From Bacteroidales bacterium UBA6244 (GTDB lineage: Bacteria; Bacteroidota; Bacteroidia; Bacteroidales; F082): a stretch of 64,000 nucleotides of DNA. A program made the translations under genes and the position numbers. Positions 1 through 9,145 of this stretch are shown here, one piece after another. The notes under the pieces were generated by a model. It ran no database searches and had not been told where the DNA came from. It saw only the letters and a program-made list of their open reading frames with translations. Positions within the stretch are counted from its first letter, which is position 1; every line of letters begins with the position of its first letter. The stretch lies in assembly GCA_002440885.1 (NCBI GenBank), contig DJVY01000100.1, positions 1-64,000 of the forward strand, in the 5' to 3' direction.

Positions 1-945
1 GGCGACCATGCGATTTTGAAATCTGTTGAAAATGTATTCCCCGAACTGGGCATTCCAAAAGAAGATTTTGTGGTGGTGTCAGGGATTGGCTGCTCATCCA
101 GGTTTCCTTATTACATGAATACTTATGGTTTCCATAGCATTCACGGTCGTGCTGCGGCCATTGCCACAGGGATAAAGCTCTCAAACCCCAAACTTAGTGT
201 TTGGATGATTTCAGGAGATGGCGATTCAATGGCCATCGGTGGCAACCATTTTATTCATATTGCCCGCCGAAATCCGGATATCAATTACCTGATGTTCAAC
301 AACAAGATTTATGGATTAACCAAAGGACAGTACTCTCCAACCACCCCCATAGGGTCGAAAACCAAAAGCTCTCCGCAGGGAACCTTTGAAACACCCTTTA
401 ACCCGGGTGAACTCGTCATTGGAGCCAGAGGTAAGTTTTTTGCCAGGGTAGTTGATACCAATCCAAAGCTTATGACTCAGGTGTTTAAGCAAGCCGCAGA
501 ACATAGGGGCACTTCTATTGTCGAAATATTGGCTAACTGTGTTATTTTCAATAATTTGGTTCATGGCCTGATTACCGGACGCGACACCAAGGACGACAAT
601 CAAATTGTCCTCGAAGCTGGTAAACCAATGGTTTATGGCCGTGATCGTGAAAAAGGGATTATATTAAAAGGTACAAAACTCGTTTCGGTAGAAATAGGAA
701 AAGATGGAATCACAGAAGCTGATTTGTTGGTTCACGATCCATCTGAACCCGATCCGGGTATTCATTTGATGCTCGCTAACATGATGCCACCTGAAATGCC
801 TTCAGCTCTCGGTGTTATACGTGCAGTTAAAGCTCCTACCCTCGAAGATTCAATTTATGATTCAATTGAGCACGAGAAGAAGACCTCACGCATAAAATGT
901 GTCGACGATCTGCTCAACCAGGGTGGTACCTGGGAGATTAAATAA
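1..945 (+). CDS. korB: 2-oxoacid:ferredoxin oxidoreductase, beta subunit (KorB-type), 5' truncated
   Basis: The beta subunit binds thiamine diphosphate and decarboxylates a 2-oxoacid, most likely 2-oxoglutarate, passing electrons to ferredoxin; the product would be succinyl-CoA. The reading frame is open from base 1 (GDHAILKSV...), so the start and the preceding CPGC cluster motif lie outside the window. Visible family signatures are the SGIGCSSR segment, the FHSIHGRAAAIATGIK segment, the ThDP/Mg motif GDGDSMAIGGNHFIH and the NNKIYGLTKGQYSPTT block. The alpha subunit normally lies immediately upstream, out of view. A strong hairpin terminator follows directly. KorB fits the C-terminal extension length, but the exact 2-oxoacid cannot be proved from sequence alone. 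Its presence fits ferredoxin-based anaerobic metabolism. Confidence 0.9.
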   Translation, partial: GDHAILKSVENVFPELGIPKEDFVVVSGIGCSSRFPYYMNTYGFHSIHGRAAAIATGIKLSNPKLSVWMISGDGDSMAIGGNHFIHIARRNPDINYLMFNNKIYGLTKGQYSPTTPIGSKTKSSPQGTFETPFNPGELVIGARGKFFARVVDTNPKLMTQVFKQAAEHRGTSIVEILANCVIFNNLVHGLITGRDTKDDNQIVLEAGKPMVYGRDREKGIILKGTKLVSVEIGKDGITEADLLVHDPSEPDPGIHLMLANMMPPEMPSALGVIRAVKAPTLEDSIYDSIEHEKKTSRIKCVDDLLNQGGTWEIK

Positions 946-957
946 TTCATGCCACGA

Positions 958-992
958 AAAAAAACCGCCTTTGACAAAAGGCGGTTTTTTTT
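958..992 (+). terminator. Intrinsic terminator after korB
   Basis: Perfect stem ACCGCCTTT / AAAGGCGGT with a 4-base loop, an A-run before it and an eight-T run after it. It sits 13 bases after the korB stop and separates it from the lipoprotein gene. Confidence 0.9.
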
Positions 993-1037
993 GCTTTATA
1001 GATACGGGATTTGTGACCTCCTGCAAAGAATAAAATG

Positions 1038-1045
1038 TACTTTTG
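1038..1045 (+). promoter_or_regulatory. Bacteroidota -7 element (TACTTTTG) of the lipoprotein gene
   Basis: Matches the phylum consensus TAnnTTTG. It lies 30 bases before the ATG at 1076, so the upstream in-frame start at 1043 falls inside the promoter and cannot be used. Confidence 0.6.
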
Positions 1046-1075
1046 TGCGTTAAAGTGGAGATAAAAATAGTTGTA

Positions 1076-2098
1076 ATGAAAAAGTTTTTCAAGTTAGTAG
1101 CCTTTGCGGTTTTGGTTTTGACGGTTTCACGGTGTTCAACGGATGTGGATATATACGCTGACTATAAAGATATAACGGTAGTTTTTGGAGTGGCTGATGT
1201 AGCAAGCGATACCACCTGGGTGAAAATCACCAAGGCTTTTGTGGGACCCGGTAATGCGTTGGTTATTGCGCAAAACCCCGATTCGAGCAACTATGCTGAA
1301 AAACTACATGCCCAACTTATTGGTTATAAGACTTCCAGTGATGAACTTCCTCCCATTGTTTTAGATACCATGACAATACACAACAAGCAAAGAGCATATT
1401 ACATAGTTGGCGATAAGGGAGATACGGTGTTTCATCCCTTTTACGGACCTGACCAATTGATGTATTATGCAGTTGGCCAGCTGAAATCGGATTATAGCTA
1501 CCGGTTGCAAATTGATAACAACAGTAAGATAATTAGCGGAGAGTCACCATTAATTGGAAATTTTAGCATCACTGCACCTGTCAACCGTGTTTCCTTTCCT
1601 ACTAATCCTATTTTGCCTGACCCGACTGTGGGCTGGACATCAGTAAAAAATGGAAAAAGGTACGAAGTTACCATGACCTTTCATTACAAAGAGCTTATTC
1701 CCGGCTCCATCGATACAGCCTACAAATCAATTAGCTGGTATGTAGGATCAAAGAAATCTGCCGGATTAAACGGGGGAGAAGAACTGGAGATATCTTATTC
1801 GGGATCAAATTTCTTTACCCTACTCCAGGATAAATTGGAACCCATTCCTTTTGTTCAACGATGGGCTGGGCTGGTTGACATCGAAATAGCTGCAGGTTCT
1901 CAGGTGCTCGATACCTATTTAAGTGTTAACAGTTCAAGCAGCAGTCTGTTGGAAGAAGTGCCGGTATATTCAAATATGGATGGCGCTATCGGTATTTTCG
2001 CCGCACGACATAATATCCTAAAATCGTTTCGGATGGCTACAAACTCCGAAACGGAACTGGTGAACAACTACGATCTGGGCTTTCAGTTGTCACAGTAG
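1076..2098 (+). CDS. Putative lipoprotein of a Bacteroidota-specific family
   Basis: 340 aa. Function unknown. The N-terminus MKKFFKLVAFAVLVLT followed by VSRC-STD is a lipoprotein-like signal with Cys20 as the candidate lipidated residue; the Arg at -1 is unusual, since Gly, Ala or Ser is expected. The mature part begins with an acidic stretch (STDVDIYADYKD) and is predicted from its alternating pattern to be beta-rich; the opening YKDITVVFG...VKITKAFVG resembles DUF4249-like surface lipoproteins of Bacteroidota, but I cannot confirm that family. The start was set at 1076 rather than 1043 because a -7 promoter element covers 1038-1045. The gene stands alone between a terminator and dnaK. Confidence 0.6.
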   Translation: MKKFFKLVAFAVLVLTVSRCSTDVDIYADYKDITVVFGVADVASDTTWVKITKAFVGPGNALVIAQNPDSSNYAEKLHAQLIGYKTSSDELPPIVLDTMTIHNKQRAYYIVGDKGDTVFHPFYGPDQLMYYAVGQLKSDYSYRLQIDNNSKIISGESPLIGNFSITAPVNRVSFPTNPILPDPTVGWTSVKNGKRYEVTMTFHYKELIPGSIDTAYKSISWYVGSKKSAGLNGGEELEISYSGSNFFTLLQDKLEPIPFVQRWAGLVDIEIAAGSQVLDTYLSVNSSSSSLLEEVPVYSNMDGAIGIFAARHNILKSFRMATNSETELVNNYDLGFQLSQ

Positions 2099-2307
2099 TA
2101 TTCCTTCTGCCTAATTTTTTTCGGGATCAGGCCCACGGATGGAGTTCGTAGTTTGAACTTTCTGCCTTTTTGTCATTGAACCAAATGTTAATGCCATCAG
2201 AAGTCCACCTGTAGATATTTTATAAATCCGTTTAAATCAATTATTTGTAGAAATGACAGTAGCCTTATTTTATTTGGGCAAAAACTGCAATGTTATGATT
2301 TGGTTTT

Positions 2308-2324
2308 TTGGCATAATGATTGAG
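2308..2324 (+). promoter_or_regulatory. Possible sigma-54-like promoter upstream of dnaK
   Basis: The sequence TTGGCATAATGATTGAG matches the -24 half (TTGGCA) and, with correct spacing, part of the -12 half (TTGA instead of TTGC) of the sigma-54 consensus. A start site about 12 bases on would leave a 30-base leader before the dnaK ATG. The mismatch in the -12 GC makes this tentative. No good TAnnTTTG element was found upstream of dnaK. Confidence 0.3.
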
Positions 2325-2364
2325 CTAAGCAAAAAAACTTTAGAAAGAACTTAATTTTAATAAA

Positions 2365-4284
2365 ATGGGAAAAATAATTGGAATTGACTTAGGAACAACC
2401 AACTCTTGCGTTGCAGTAATGGAAGGCAATGAGCCAGTTGTCATTCCTAACAGCGAAGGACGTAGAACAACGCCTTCCATCGTAGCATTTACTGATAATG
2501 GTGAACGCAAAGTAGGTGATCCTGCCAAACGTCAGGCCATAACCAACCCTAGCAAAACTGTATACTCAATTAAACGTTTTATGGGTAACAAGTTTAACGA
2601 AATGGGGATGGAAATAAAACGCGTTCCCTATGCCGTTGTTAAAGGTGATAACGATACGCCACGCGTAAAAATTGATGATCGTCAATATACCCCTCAGGAA
2701 ATTTCGGCTATAATACTTCAGAAAATGAAGAAAACCGCCGAAGATTACCTCGGACAAACTGTAACCGAAGCCGTTATAACTGTACCTGCTTATTTTGACG
2801 ATTCAGAACGTCAGGCAACTAAAGAAGCCGGCGAAATTGCAGGTCTTACTGTTAAGCGCATTATCAATGAGCCCACTGCCGCCGCGCTGGCTTACGGTCT
2901 GGATAAGAAAAAGGAGGATTCAAAAATTGCCGTTTTCGACCTCGGTGGCGGTACTTTCGATATCTCTATCCTTGAATTGGGTGATGGCGTTTTTGAAGTA
3001 AAATCGACTAACGGTAATACCCACCTTGGAGGTGATGACTTCGATCAGGTAATAATCGAATGGCTTGCCGAAGAGTTTAAAAAAGATGAAGGACTTGATC
3101 TAAAACGTGATCCCATGGCGCTTCAACGACTGAAAGAAGCGGCCGAGAAAGCAAAGATTGAGCTATCCAGTGCAACTGAAACGGAAATCAACCTGCCCTA
3201 TATTATGCCTGTGGATGGTGTGCCAAAGCACTTGGTAAGAAAACTTACTCGTGCCAAATTTGAGCAACTGGCCGACAAGCTGATTCATGATACAATCAAA
3301 CCTTGTGAGGATGCACTTCGCGATGCAGGAATGAATGCTTCTGATGTGGATGAAGTAATTCTCGTTGGTGGTTCAACACGTATCCCCGCTATTCAGGAAT
3401 TGGTGAAAAAGATTTTTGGAAAAGAGCCTTCCAAAGGGGTAAATCCTGATGAGGTTGTGGCTTTAGGTGCAGCTATCCAAGGCGGTGTGCTTACAGGTGA
3501 AGTGAAGGATGTGTTGCTGCTCGACGTAACTCCGCTTACACTGGGAATAGAAACCATGGGCGGTGTTATGACTAAACTTATTGATGCCAACACGACCATC
3601 CCGACCAAAAAGTCGGAGGTGTTTTCCACAGCATCCGATAACCAACCATCCGTTGAAATTCATATCCTGCAAGGCGAACGTCCAATGGCCAACCAAAATA
3701 AAAGCATAGGACGATTCCACCTCGATGGCATTCCACCTGCACCACGTGGTGTTCCTCAAATCGAAGTAACTTTCGACATCGACTCAAACGGTATATTGAA
3801 TGTGTCAGCAAAGGACAAAGCTAGTGGGAAGTCGCAAAGTATTCGTATCGAAGCTTCTTCCGGACTGTCGGATGATGAAATCAAACGTATGAAAGCCGAA
3901 GCTGAAGCCAATGCTGATGCCGACAAAAAGGAACGCGAAAGGGTGGATAAGCTCAATGCTGCTGATGCACTTATTTTCCAGACTGAAAAGCAGTTGAAGG
4001 AATTTGGCGATAAAGTTCCTGCTGATAAAAAGTCGGAAATTGAAAGTGCCCTCGAAAAATTACGTACTGCACATAAATCGCAGGATATCACGGCCGTAGA
4101 TGCCGCCATGACGCAACTCAATGCTGTATGGCAAAAAGCCAGTGAGGAGATGTATAAAAATACTGGAGGTGCTGGTGCTCAGCCTGATCCTGGTGCTGCC
4201 AGTGGTGGTAATGCTGGAAAAGGCAACCAACCCGGTAATGACGAAGTTACCGATGTGGACTTCGAAGAAGTCGACGATAAATAA
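2365..4284 (+). CDS. dnaK: Molecular chaperone DnaK (Hsp70)
   Basis: 639 aa, the usual DnaK length. ATP-driven cytosolic chaperone that binds unfolded peptides with DnaJ and GrpE. The N-terminal ATPase domain carries the phosphate-1 motif [12 protein letters not shown] (residues 6-17), [10 protein letters not shown] near 194 and [10 protein letters not shown] around 340. The substrate-binding domain follows with [14 protein letters not shown], then the helical lid. The C-terminus is a Gly/Ala/Asn-rich linker ending [13 protein letters not shown], the conserved acidic EEVD-like tail. It is monocistronic here: dnaJ and grpE are not neighbours. A hairpin terminator follows within 20 bases. The upstream region contains a sigma-54-like element, whose role is uncertain. 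Confidence 0.98.
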   Translation: MGKIIGIDLGTTNSCVAVMEGNEPVVIPNSEGRRTTPSIVAFTDNGERKVGDPAKRQAITNPSKTVYSIKRFMGNKFNEMGMEIKRVPYAVVKGDNDTPRVKIDDRQYTPQEISAIILQKMKKTAEDYLGQTVTEAVITVPAYFDDSERQATKEAGEIAGLTVKRIINEPTAAALAYGLDKKKEDSKIAVFDLGGGTFDISILELGDGVFEVKSTNGNTHLGGDDFDQVIIEWLAEEFKKDEGLDLKRDPMALQRLKEAAEKAKIELSSATETEINLPYIMPVDGVPKHLVRKLTRAKFEQLADKLIHDTIKPCEDALRDAGMNASDVDEVILVGGSTRIPAIQELVKKIFGKEPSKGVNPDEVVALGAAIQGGVLTGEVKDVLLLDVTPLTLGIETMGGVMTKLIDANTTIPTKKSEVFSTASDNQPSVEIHILQGERPMANQNKSIGRFHLDGIPPAPRGVPQIEVTFDIDSNGILNVSAKDKASGKSQSIRIEASSGLSDDEIKRMKAEAEANADADKKERERVDKLNAADALIFQTEKQLKEFGDKVPADKKSEIESALEKLRTAHKSQDITAVDAAMTQLNAVWQKASEEMYKNTGGAGAQPDPGAASGGNAGKGNQPGNDEVTDVDFEEVDDK

Positions 4285-4301
4285 ACTGTTAATAAGTTTT
4301 T

Positions 4302-4336
4302 AAAAGTTGTCGGTGAAAACCGGCAACTTTTTTTTT
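4302..4336 (+). terminator. Intrinsic terminator of dnaK
   Basis: Stem AAAGTTGTCGGT / ACCGGCAACTTT (one G-T wobble), short loop, then a run of T. Confidence 0.85.
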
Positions 4337-4354
4337 CTGCATGAAAAAAGTATG

Positions 4355-4362
4355 TACTTTCG
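4355..4362 (+). promoter_or_regulatory. Candidate -7 element (TACTTTCG) for the large type IX protein
   Basis: One mismatch to TAnnTTTG, 125 bases before the ATG at 4487. A second weaker match, CATCTTTG, lies at 4447-4454, closer to the start. Confidence 0.35.
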
Positions 4363-4486
4363 TAGGTTCACTGTCGGTAGAAGGATCGATAGTCATTTTT
4401 AATAATTTCGTAACTGACGAAAATTACAGCGTGTTGTTTAAATATACATCTTTGAAAAAAATTCTATTCATTAAATTTTTAGTCTT

Positions 4487-7400
4487 ATGAGCAAATTGAT
4501 TACACTAAAGCGACTTCTGCTCGTTTTTTGTCTTGTTCCACTACTTGCTTTGTCATCTCAAGGACAGAGTATTATCGTTAATGGCGAGTTTGAAAGTTGG
4601 ACGGCCGGAGTTCCTGATGGCTGGACTTTAATTGATCCGGGTATTACCGTAACCGAAGCCACATCACCAGTGCACGGAGGAAGTAAATCTGCTTCTGTGG
4701 ATGTAACTACAGGAAGTCAGGCAAATACTGACTTCAGACAGACCGTTAGCGTGGTCTCAGGTACTGAGTACAATGTGAGTGTTTGGGTTTATCATACCGA
4801 AGGTTTTATGAAAGCTCGCTTGTATGTGGGAGATTATCAGGTTTATTCTGATAACACTATCCTCAATGCATGGCAGGAAATGACCTATACCTATACCGCT
4901 ACTTCAAGTGTTGATATAGAGGTTGGACTGCGTTTTTACGATCAGTCGGGCTTTGATGGTGCTGAAATCGTATATGTTGATGATTATACCATGACTCCTG
5001 TTGGTGGCGGCCCTACAGCAACAGAAATCTACTTTGAACCTTTTGAAGTGGATTTGGGTCAAACCTCTACTTTTAACACCTTGGGAGCTCAGGTATGGAC
5101 ACATGCCGATTTTGGTGCTCCTGCCGGTTGTGCCTACATGAATGGTTACGATGGAGGCGCTCTGGATAACGAAGACTGGCTAATTACCACTCCAATCAAC
5201 TGTACCAATTATACCAATGTTACCCTCAGATTCGATCATGCCAGGAATTATGGCGATAACACCGGTCTATCAGTGTTGATTTCAACAGATTATGATGGCA
5301 CTAGCGATCCGGCAGGTTTTACATGGACAGACCTCACCTCGCAATTTGCGTTCCCCGCTACAGGAAGCTGGACTTTCAACGATGCAGGAACTGCTGATAT
5401 CAACGCACTGGTGGGAGCAAATACCTATGTGGCTTTTAAATACATCAGTACCACTGCCGGTGCAGCCACCTGGGAAGTGGATAATGTGACTGTTGCAGGT
5501 GATTTCAATATTTCTGCATTTATCGCGGGATCATTTAATAGCTGGAACGCCAGCTCTCCTGATTACGAGTTGATCTTAAATGCCAACGGTGTTATGGAAC
5601 TCACAAAGAACCTAACAGCCGCAACCCATGAATATAAAGTGGTTGATGATGGAAACTGGTACCCTGGAAACAACCAGCAAATAGTACTTGCTGCGGCGCA
5701 GGATGTTACCTGGAAATACAACTATGAGGCAAACCTGGTTACTCATACTCTGCCTGTTGTAGCCGGAAATTTTGTTTCTGAACTAGGTGGAAACGACTGG
5801 GATCCAACTGACCTTATCGGTGAAATGTCAGACCCTGAAGGAGATGATATTTTTACCCTCGAACTGACTATTCCTGCCGGAAACTATGAGGCTAAAGTTA
5901 CCTTTAACCATAACTGGGATCAAAGTACAGGTGGCAACGTGCCGTTCTTAACGGATGGTGTAAACCCAACCACCTTTACCTATGATTTTGCCACCAACAC
6001 GACCACCATCAGTGGTCCGCCACCACCAACTGCCTTGGTTACTTTTATTGTAGATGATGCTGCTGGTCAGCATTACGATGGTTTTTCTCTTAAAGGAAGC
6101 TGGGATGGAAACGGACAATATGACCCGTCTTGGGGCGGTGGAATGGAACATACTCCATTTTATGACGATGGTACAAATGGTGACGTTACTGCCGGCGACC
6201 ACATCTGGACATGTCAGCAGGAATTAGTAGTAGACGGTGGAAGCAATACATGGGAATGGGGTGTAAACGATACCGAAGGCAATTGGGTGGCTGGCAACTG
6301 GACCTTTACCGTGCCTACCGACGTGGCCCAAACCCTGAGCTGGACAGTTCCGACTACTCCCGCTTTGGTTATCAACGAGATTATGTATAACTCTCCGGGA
6401 ACTGACGAGGAATGGGTTGAGCTGTTTAACAACACCGATCAACCAATTAGTCTTGAAAACTGGAAACTCCTGGATGACAACGCAACACATACTCCTATTT
6501 TAATCCCGGCAGGTTACACAATTGAGGCCTATGGATACTTTACAATCGAAGTAGCTACTGGTGGTGTCTTCCCTTTTACTCCTGATTATGATGGCTCCTG
6601 GGCTGGATGGGCAATGGGAAATACTACTGACATCATTCGCTTGTACAATGCCAGCGGCATATTGATCGACCGTGTTGAATATTTTGATGACGATCCATGG
6701 CCTTCTTCTCCTGATGGAGACGGCCCGACTTTGTCGTTACTTAACCCTGGTTTAGATAACGCTTTGGGCGAAAACTGGAGGGCAAGCAATGAAGAAGGTG
6801 GAACTCCAGGCAGTATAAATTTCCCGATTAATATTCTGTCTCCCAATGGGGGTGAAATCATCGATATTAACACAACATATGATATCACCTGGACTGTTGA
6901 AGGATGGGACGGAAATGTAGACATCGAACTGGTTAGAGAAGGACATGATCCGGTATTGCTCGCAGCAAACTATCCTGTCTCAAATCAGACTTTTGCCTGG
7001 TTTGTGTTCGATAACCTTGCTGTTGCCAGCGATTATAAAATCATGATCTCTGGAACAGTCGATGGAAATCCTTTCGACCTGAGCGATGAAACTTTTGCGT
7101 TGGCAGCTCCATTCGATGCACCATTGCTCGTTATTACCGAAATTATGTATAACCCACCTGAAAGTGGTACCGACTCACTTGAGTTTGTTGAAATTTATAA
7201 CAATGATAGCGAGGCTGTTAATATGTTAGGGTACACCTTCACTAAAGGGATTGAATTTGTATTCCCGGATGTAACCTTGCAACCTCAGGAATATCTCCTG
7301 GTAGCCTATAATTCTGTAGCTATGTTGTCAACATTTGGTGTTGATACCTACCAATGGACTGGTGGTGCTTTGAGTAATGGGGGTGAAGAACTGGAATTAT

Positions 7401-9049
7401 CGGACAGCTTTAACAATGTGGTTGATTTGGTAGCCTATGATGATGTACTTCCATGGGATACACTTGCCGATGGGTATGGTCCTTCACTAACTTTCTGTAA
7501 TCCTAATCTGGACAACAATGTAGCCGAAAACTGGACTCACTCAGTTAATTTTGCTGCTGTAAATGCTGCCGGTGACAGTATTTTTGCAACGCCTGGCTTT
7601 GGCTGTGCCAATGCCATCATTGCCGGTTTCGAAGGTGTTCCTACCCAAGTTAATCTGGGCGGTGGTGTTGTGTTTACAGATTTGTCGTTTGGAACAATTA
7701 CCCAATGGACATGGACTTTTGAGGGGGGAACTCCTGAAACATGGGATGGTCAGACTCCTCCTGAAATTATTTATGATGTGGAAGGTACATGGGATGTTAC
7801 GCTCTCTGTAACTAACGGCGTTGTAACCGACGAGCTAATGATGCTTGACTACATTACTGTAGTTGACCTGCCTGCTCCAACGAATCTGCAAGCTGAGGTT
7901 ACTATAGCTGAAGATGTAATGCTGTCATGGAATGGTGGCGTTGCAGAGCCTTTTGAAGATGATTTCGAGTCGTACAATGATTTTGTAATCGATTTTGCCC
8001 CCTGGACAAATCTTGATGTAGATGGAAGCGACACTTACGGAATGACTGATACCGACTGGCCTAATGCTGGTGCTGCGCAATCATTTATTATTTTCAATCC
8101 TTCAATGACCACACCGCCCGTGCCAGACCTTATCCCCCATTCAGGTGATAAAGTGGCTGCTTGCTTTGCTTCAGTTACACCACCCAACAACGACTGGCTG
8201 ATAACCCCACTAATTACCATTGGTGATGGGTTCATGACTTCTTTCTTTGCCAAATCATATACCGATCAGTATGGACTCGAGAGATTCCGGGTTGGCGTTT
8301 CTACAACCGGATTGAATCCCGAAGACTTTGTTATCATTTCTGAGGGACAATATGTTGAAGCTCCCGTTGACGACTGGACGGAATTTACTTATGACATGAG
8401 TGCTTTTGTAGGACAAACTGTATATGTTGGTATTCAGTGTGTTTCTAACGATGCATTCATCCTTCTGGTGGATGATTTCTCGGTAAGTGCAACAAAATCT
8501 TCAATTGTTTACAATCCTGCTCAGCCTGTGGTTGGAAAAGCAACCAAAGCCTCCGGGTTTAGTAACCTAACCACCGGAAATCCTTTTGTTACCGCACAGG
8601 CCTCACGCAATGTTTCTGCCGAACTATTAGGATACAATGTGTACCGCGATAACGTTCAAATCAACGCTGATCTGGTAACCGGTACTGAGTATTTCGACGA
8701 AATGCCCGGTGTGGGAACACATGAGTACTATGTTACCGCAGTTTACGATCTGGGTGAATCAGGTGCTAGTAACATTGTTACCATTTTGATAACCGATCTT
8801 AACGAACTTTCTGAAAACAGCATTGCTGTGTACCCGAATCCTTCAAATGGTACGTTCACCCTTCAGATGGCCGACATGACGGCTGCCGAAGTTCAGGTTA
8901 TGGACATTACAGGAAAGGTTGTTTATCATAATACTGTACAATCTAACGACCAGATAAGTGTGAACCATGTTGAAGACGGTTTGTATTTTATCCGGATAAC
9001 TGATGTAGCTACTGGTAAGATGAGTGTTAAGAAGTTAATATTTAATTAA
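4487..9049 (+). CDS. Large multi-domain secreted protein with type IX (type A) sorting domain
   Basis: 1520 aa, exported by Sec and then the type IX system to the surface or medium; exact role unknown. Domains seen: signal peptide 1-27 (ends SSQGQS); carbohydrate-binding-like module 29-170 (VNGEFESWTAGVPDGW); cleaved-adhesin/choice-of-anchor-J module 180-340 (NEDWLITTPI); two starch-module-like repeats about 342-510; another beta module 515-620; lamin-tail domain 625-735 (INEIMYNSPGTDEEWVELFN); Kre9-like module 780-872; second lamin-tail domain 880-990; PKD 1046-1126; a fibronectin III domain split by a second anchor-J module (1131-1150, insert 1150-1333, resumed about 1378-1435); sorting domain 1448-1520 (VYPNPSNGTF, ending KKLIF). 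No catalytic domain was recognised, so an adhesin or polysaccharide-binding role is an inference. The next gene is a shorter relative sharing the first and last modules. Confidence 0.85.
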   Translation: MSKLITLKRLLLVFCLVPLLALSSQGQSIIVNGEFESWTAGVPDGWTLIDPGITVTEATSPVHGGSKSASVDVTTGSQANTDFRQTVSVVSGTEYNVSVWVYHTEGFMKARLYVGDYQVYSDNTILNAWQEMTYTYTATSSVDIEVGLRFYDQSGFDGAEIVYVDDYTMTPVGGGPTATEIYFEPFEVDLGQTSTFNTLGAQVWTHADFGAPAGCAYMNGYDGGALDNEDWLITTPINCTNYTNVTLRFDHARNYGDNTGLSVLISTDYDGTSDPAGFTWTDLTSQFAFPATGSWTFNDAGTADINALVGANTYVAFKYISTTAGAATWEVDNVTVAGDFNISAFIAGSFNSWNASSPDYELILNANGVMELTKNLTAATHEYKVVDDGNWYPGNNQQIVLAAAQDVTWKYNYEANLVTHTLPVVAGNFVSELGGNDWDPTDLIGEMSDPEGDDIFTLELTIPAGNYEAKVTFNHNWDQSTGGNVPFLTDGVNPTTFTYDFATNTTTISGPPPPTALVTFIVDDAAGQHYDGFSLKGSWDGNGQYDPSWGGGMEHTPFYDDGTNGDVTAGDHIWTCQQELVVDGGSNTWEWGVNDTEGNWVAGNWTFTVPTDVAQTLSWTVPTTPALVINEIMYNSPGTDEEWVELFNNTDQPISLENWKLLDDNATHTPILIPAGYTIEAYGYFTIEVATGGVFPFTPDYDGSWAGWAMGNTTDIIRLYNASGILIDRVEYFDDDPWPSSPDGDGPTLSLLNPGLDNALGENWRASNEEGGTPGSINFPINILSPNGGEIIDINTTYDITWTVEGWDGNVDIELVREGHDPVLLAANYPVSNQTFAWFVFDNLAVASDYKIMISGTVDGNPFDLSDETFALAAPFDAPLLVITEIMYNPPESGTDSLEFVEIYNNDSEAVNMLGYTFTKGIEFVFPDVTLQPQEYLLVAYNSVAMLSTFGVDTYQWTGGALSNGGEELELSDSFNNVVDLVAYDDVLPWDTLADGYGPSLTFCNPNLDNNVAENWTHSVNFAAVNAAGDSIFATPGFGCANAIIAGFEGVPTQVNLGGGVVFTDLSFGTITQWTWTFEGGTPETWDGQTPPEIIYDVEGTWDVTLSVTNGVVTDELMMLDYITVVDLPAPTNLQAEVTIAEDVMLSWNGGVAEPFEDDFESYNDFVIDFAPWTNLDVDGSDTYGMTDTDWPNAGAAQSFIIFNPSMTTPPVPDLIPHSGDKVAACFASVTPPNNDWLITPLITIGDGFMTSFFAKSYTDQYGLERFRVGVSTTGLNPEDFVIISEGQYVEAPVDDWTEFTYDMSAFVGQTVYVGIQCVSNDAFILLVDDFSVSATKSSIVYNPAQPVVGKATKASGFSNLTTGNPFVTAQASRNVSAELLGYNVYRDNVQINADLVTGTEYFDEMPGVGTHEYYVTAVYDLGESGASNIVTILITDLNELSENSIAVYPNPSNGTFTLQMADMTAAEVQVMDITGKVVYHNTVQSNDQISVNHVEDGLYFIRITDVATGKMSVKKLIFN

Positions 9050-9076
9050 GAGTATCTAAATACAGTAACAATTTTC

Positions 9077-9114
9077 AAAACCAGGCATTCACTTTTTGTC
9101 GAGTGCCTGGTTTT
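9077..9114 (+). terminator. Intrinsic terminator between the two type IX genes
   Basis: Stem AAAACCAGGCATTC / GAGTGCCTGGTTTT with one wobble pair, 10-base loop and T-rich tail. It separates the two tandem genes into different units. Confidence 0.85.
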
Positions 9115-9145
9115 CATCTCTTTATAATCTAAATACAGTTAACAA

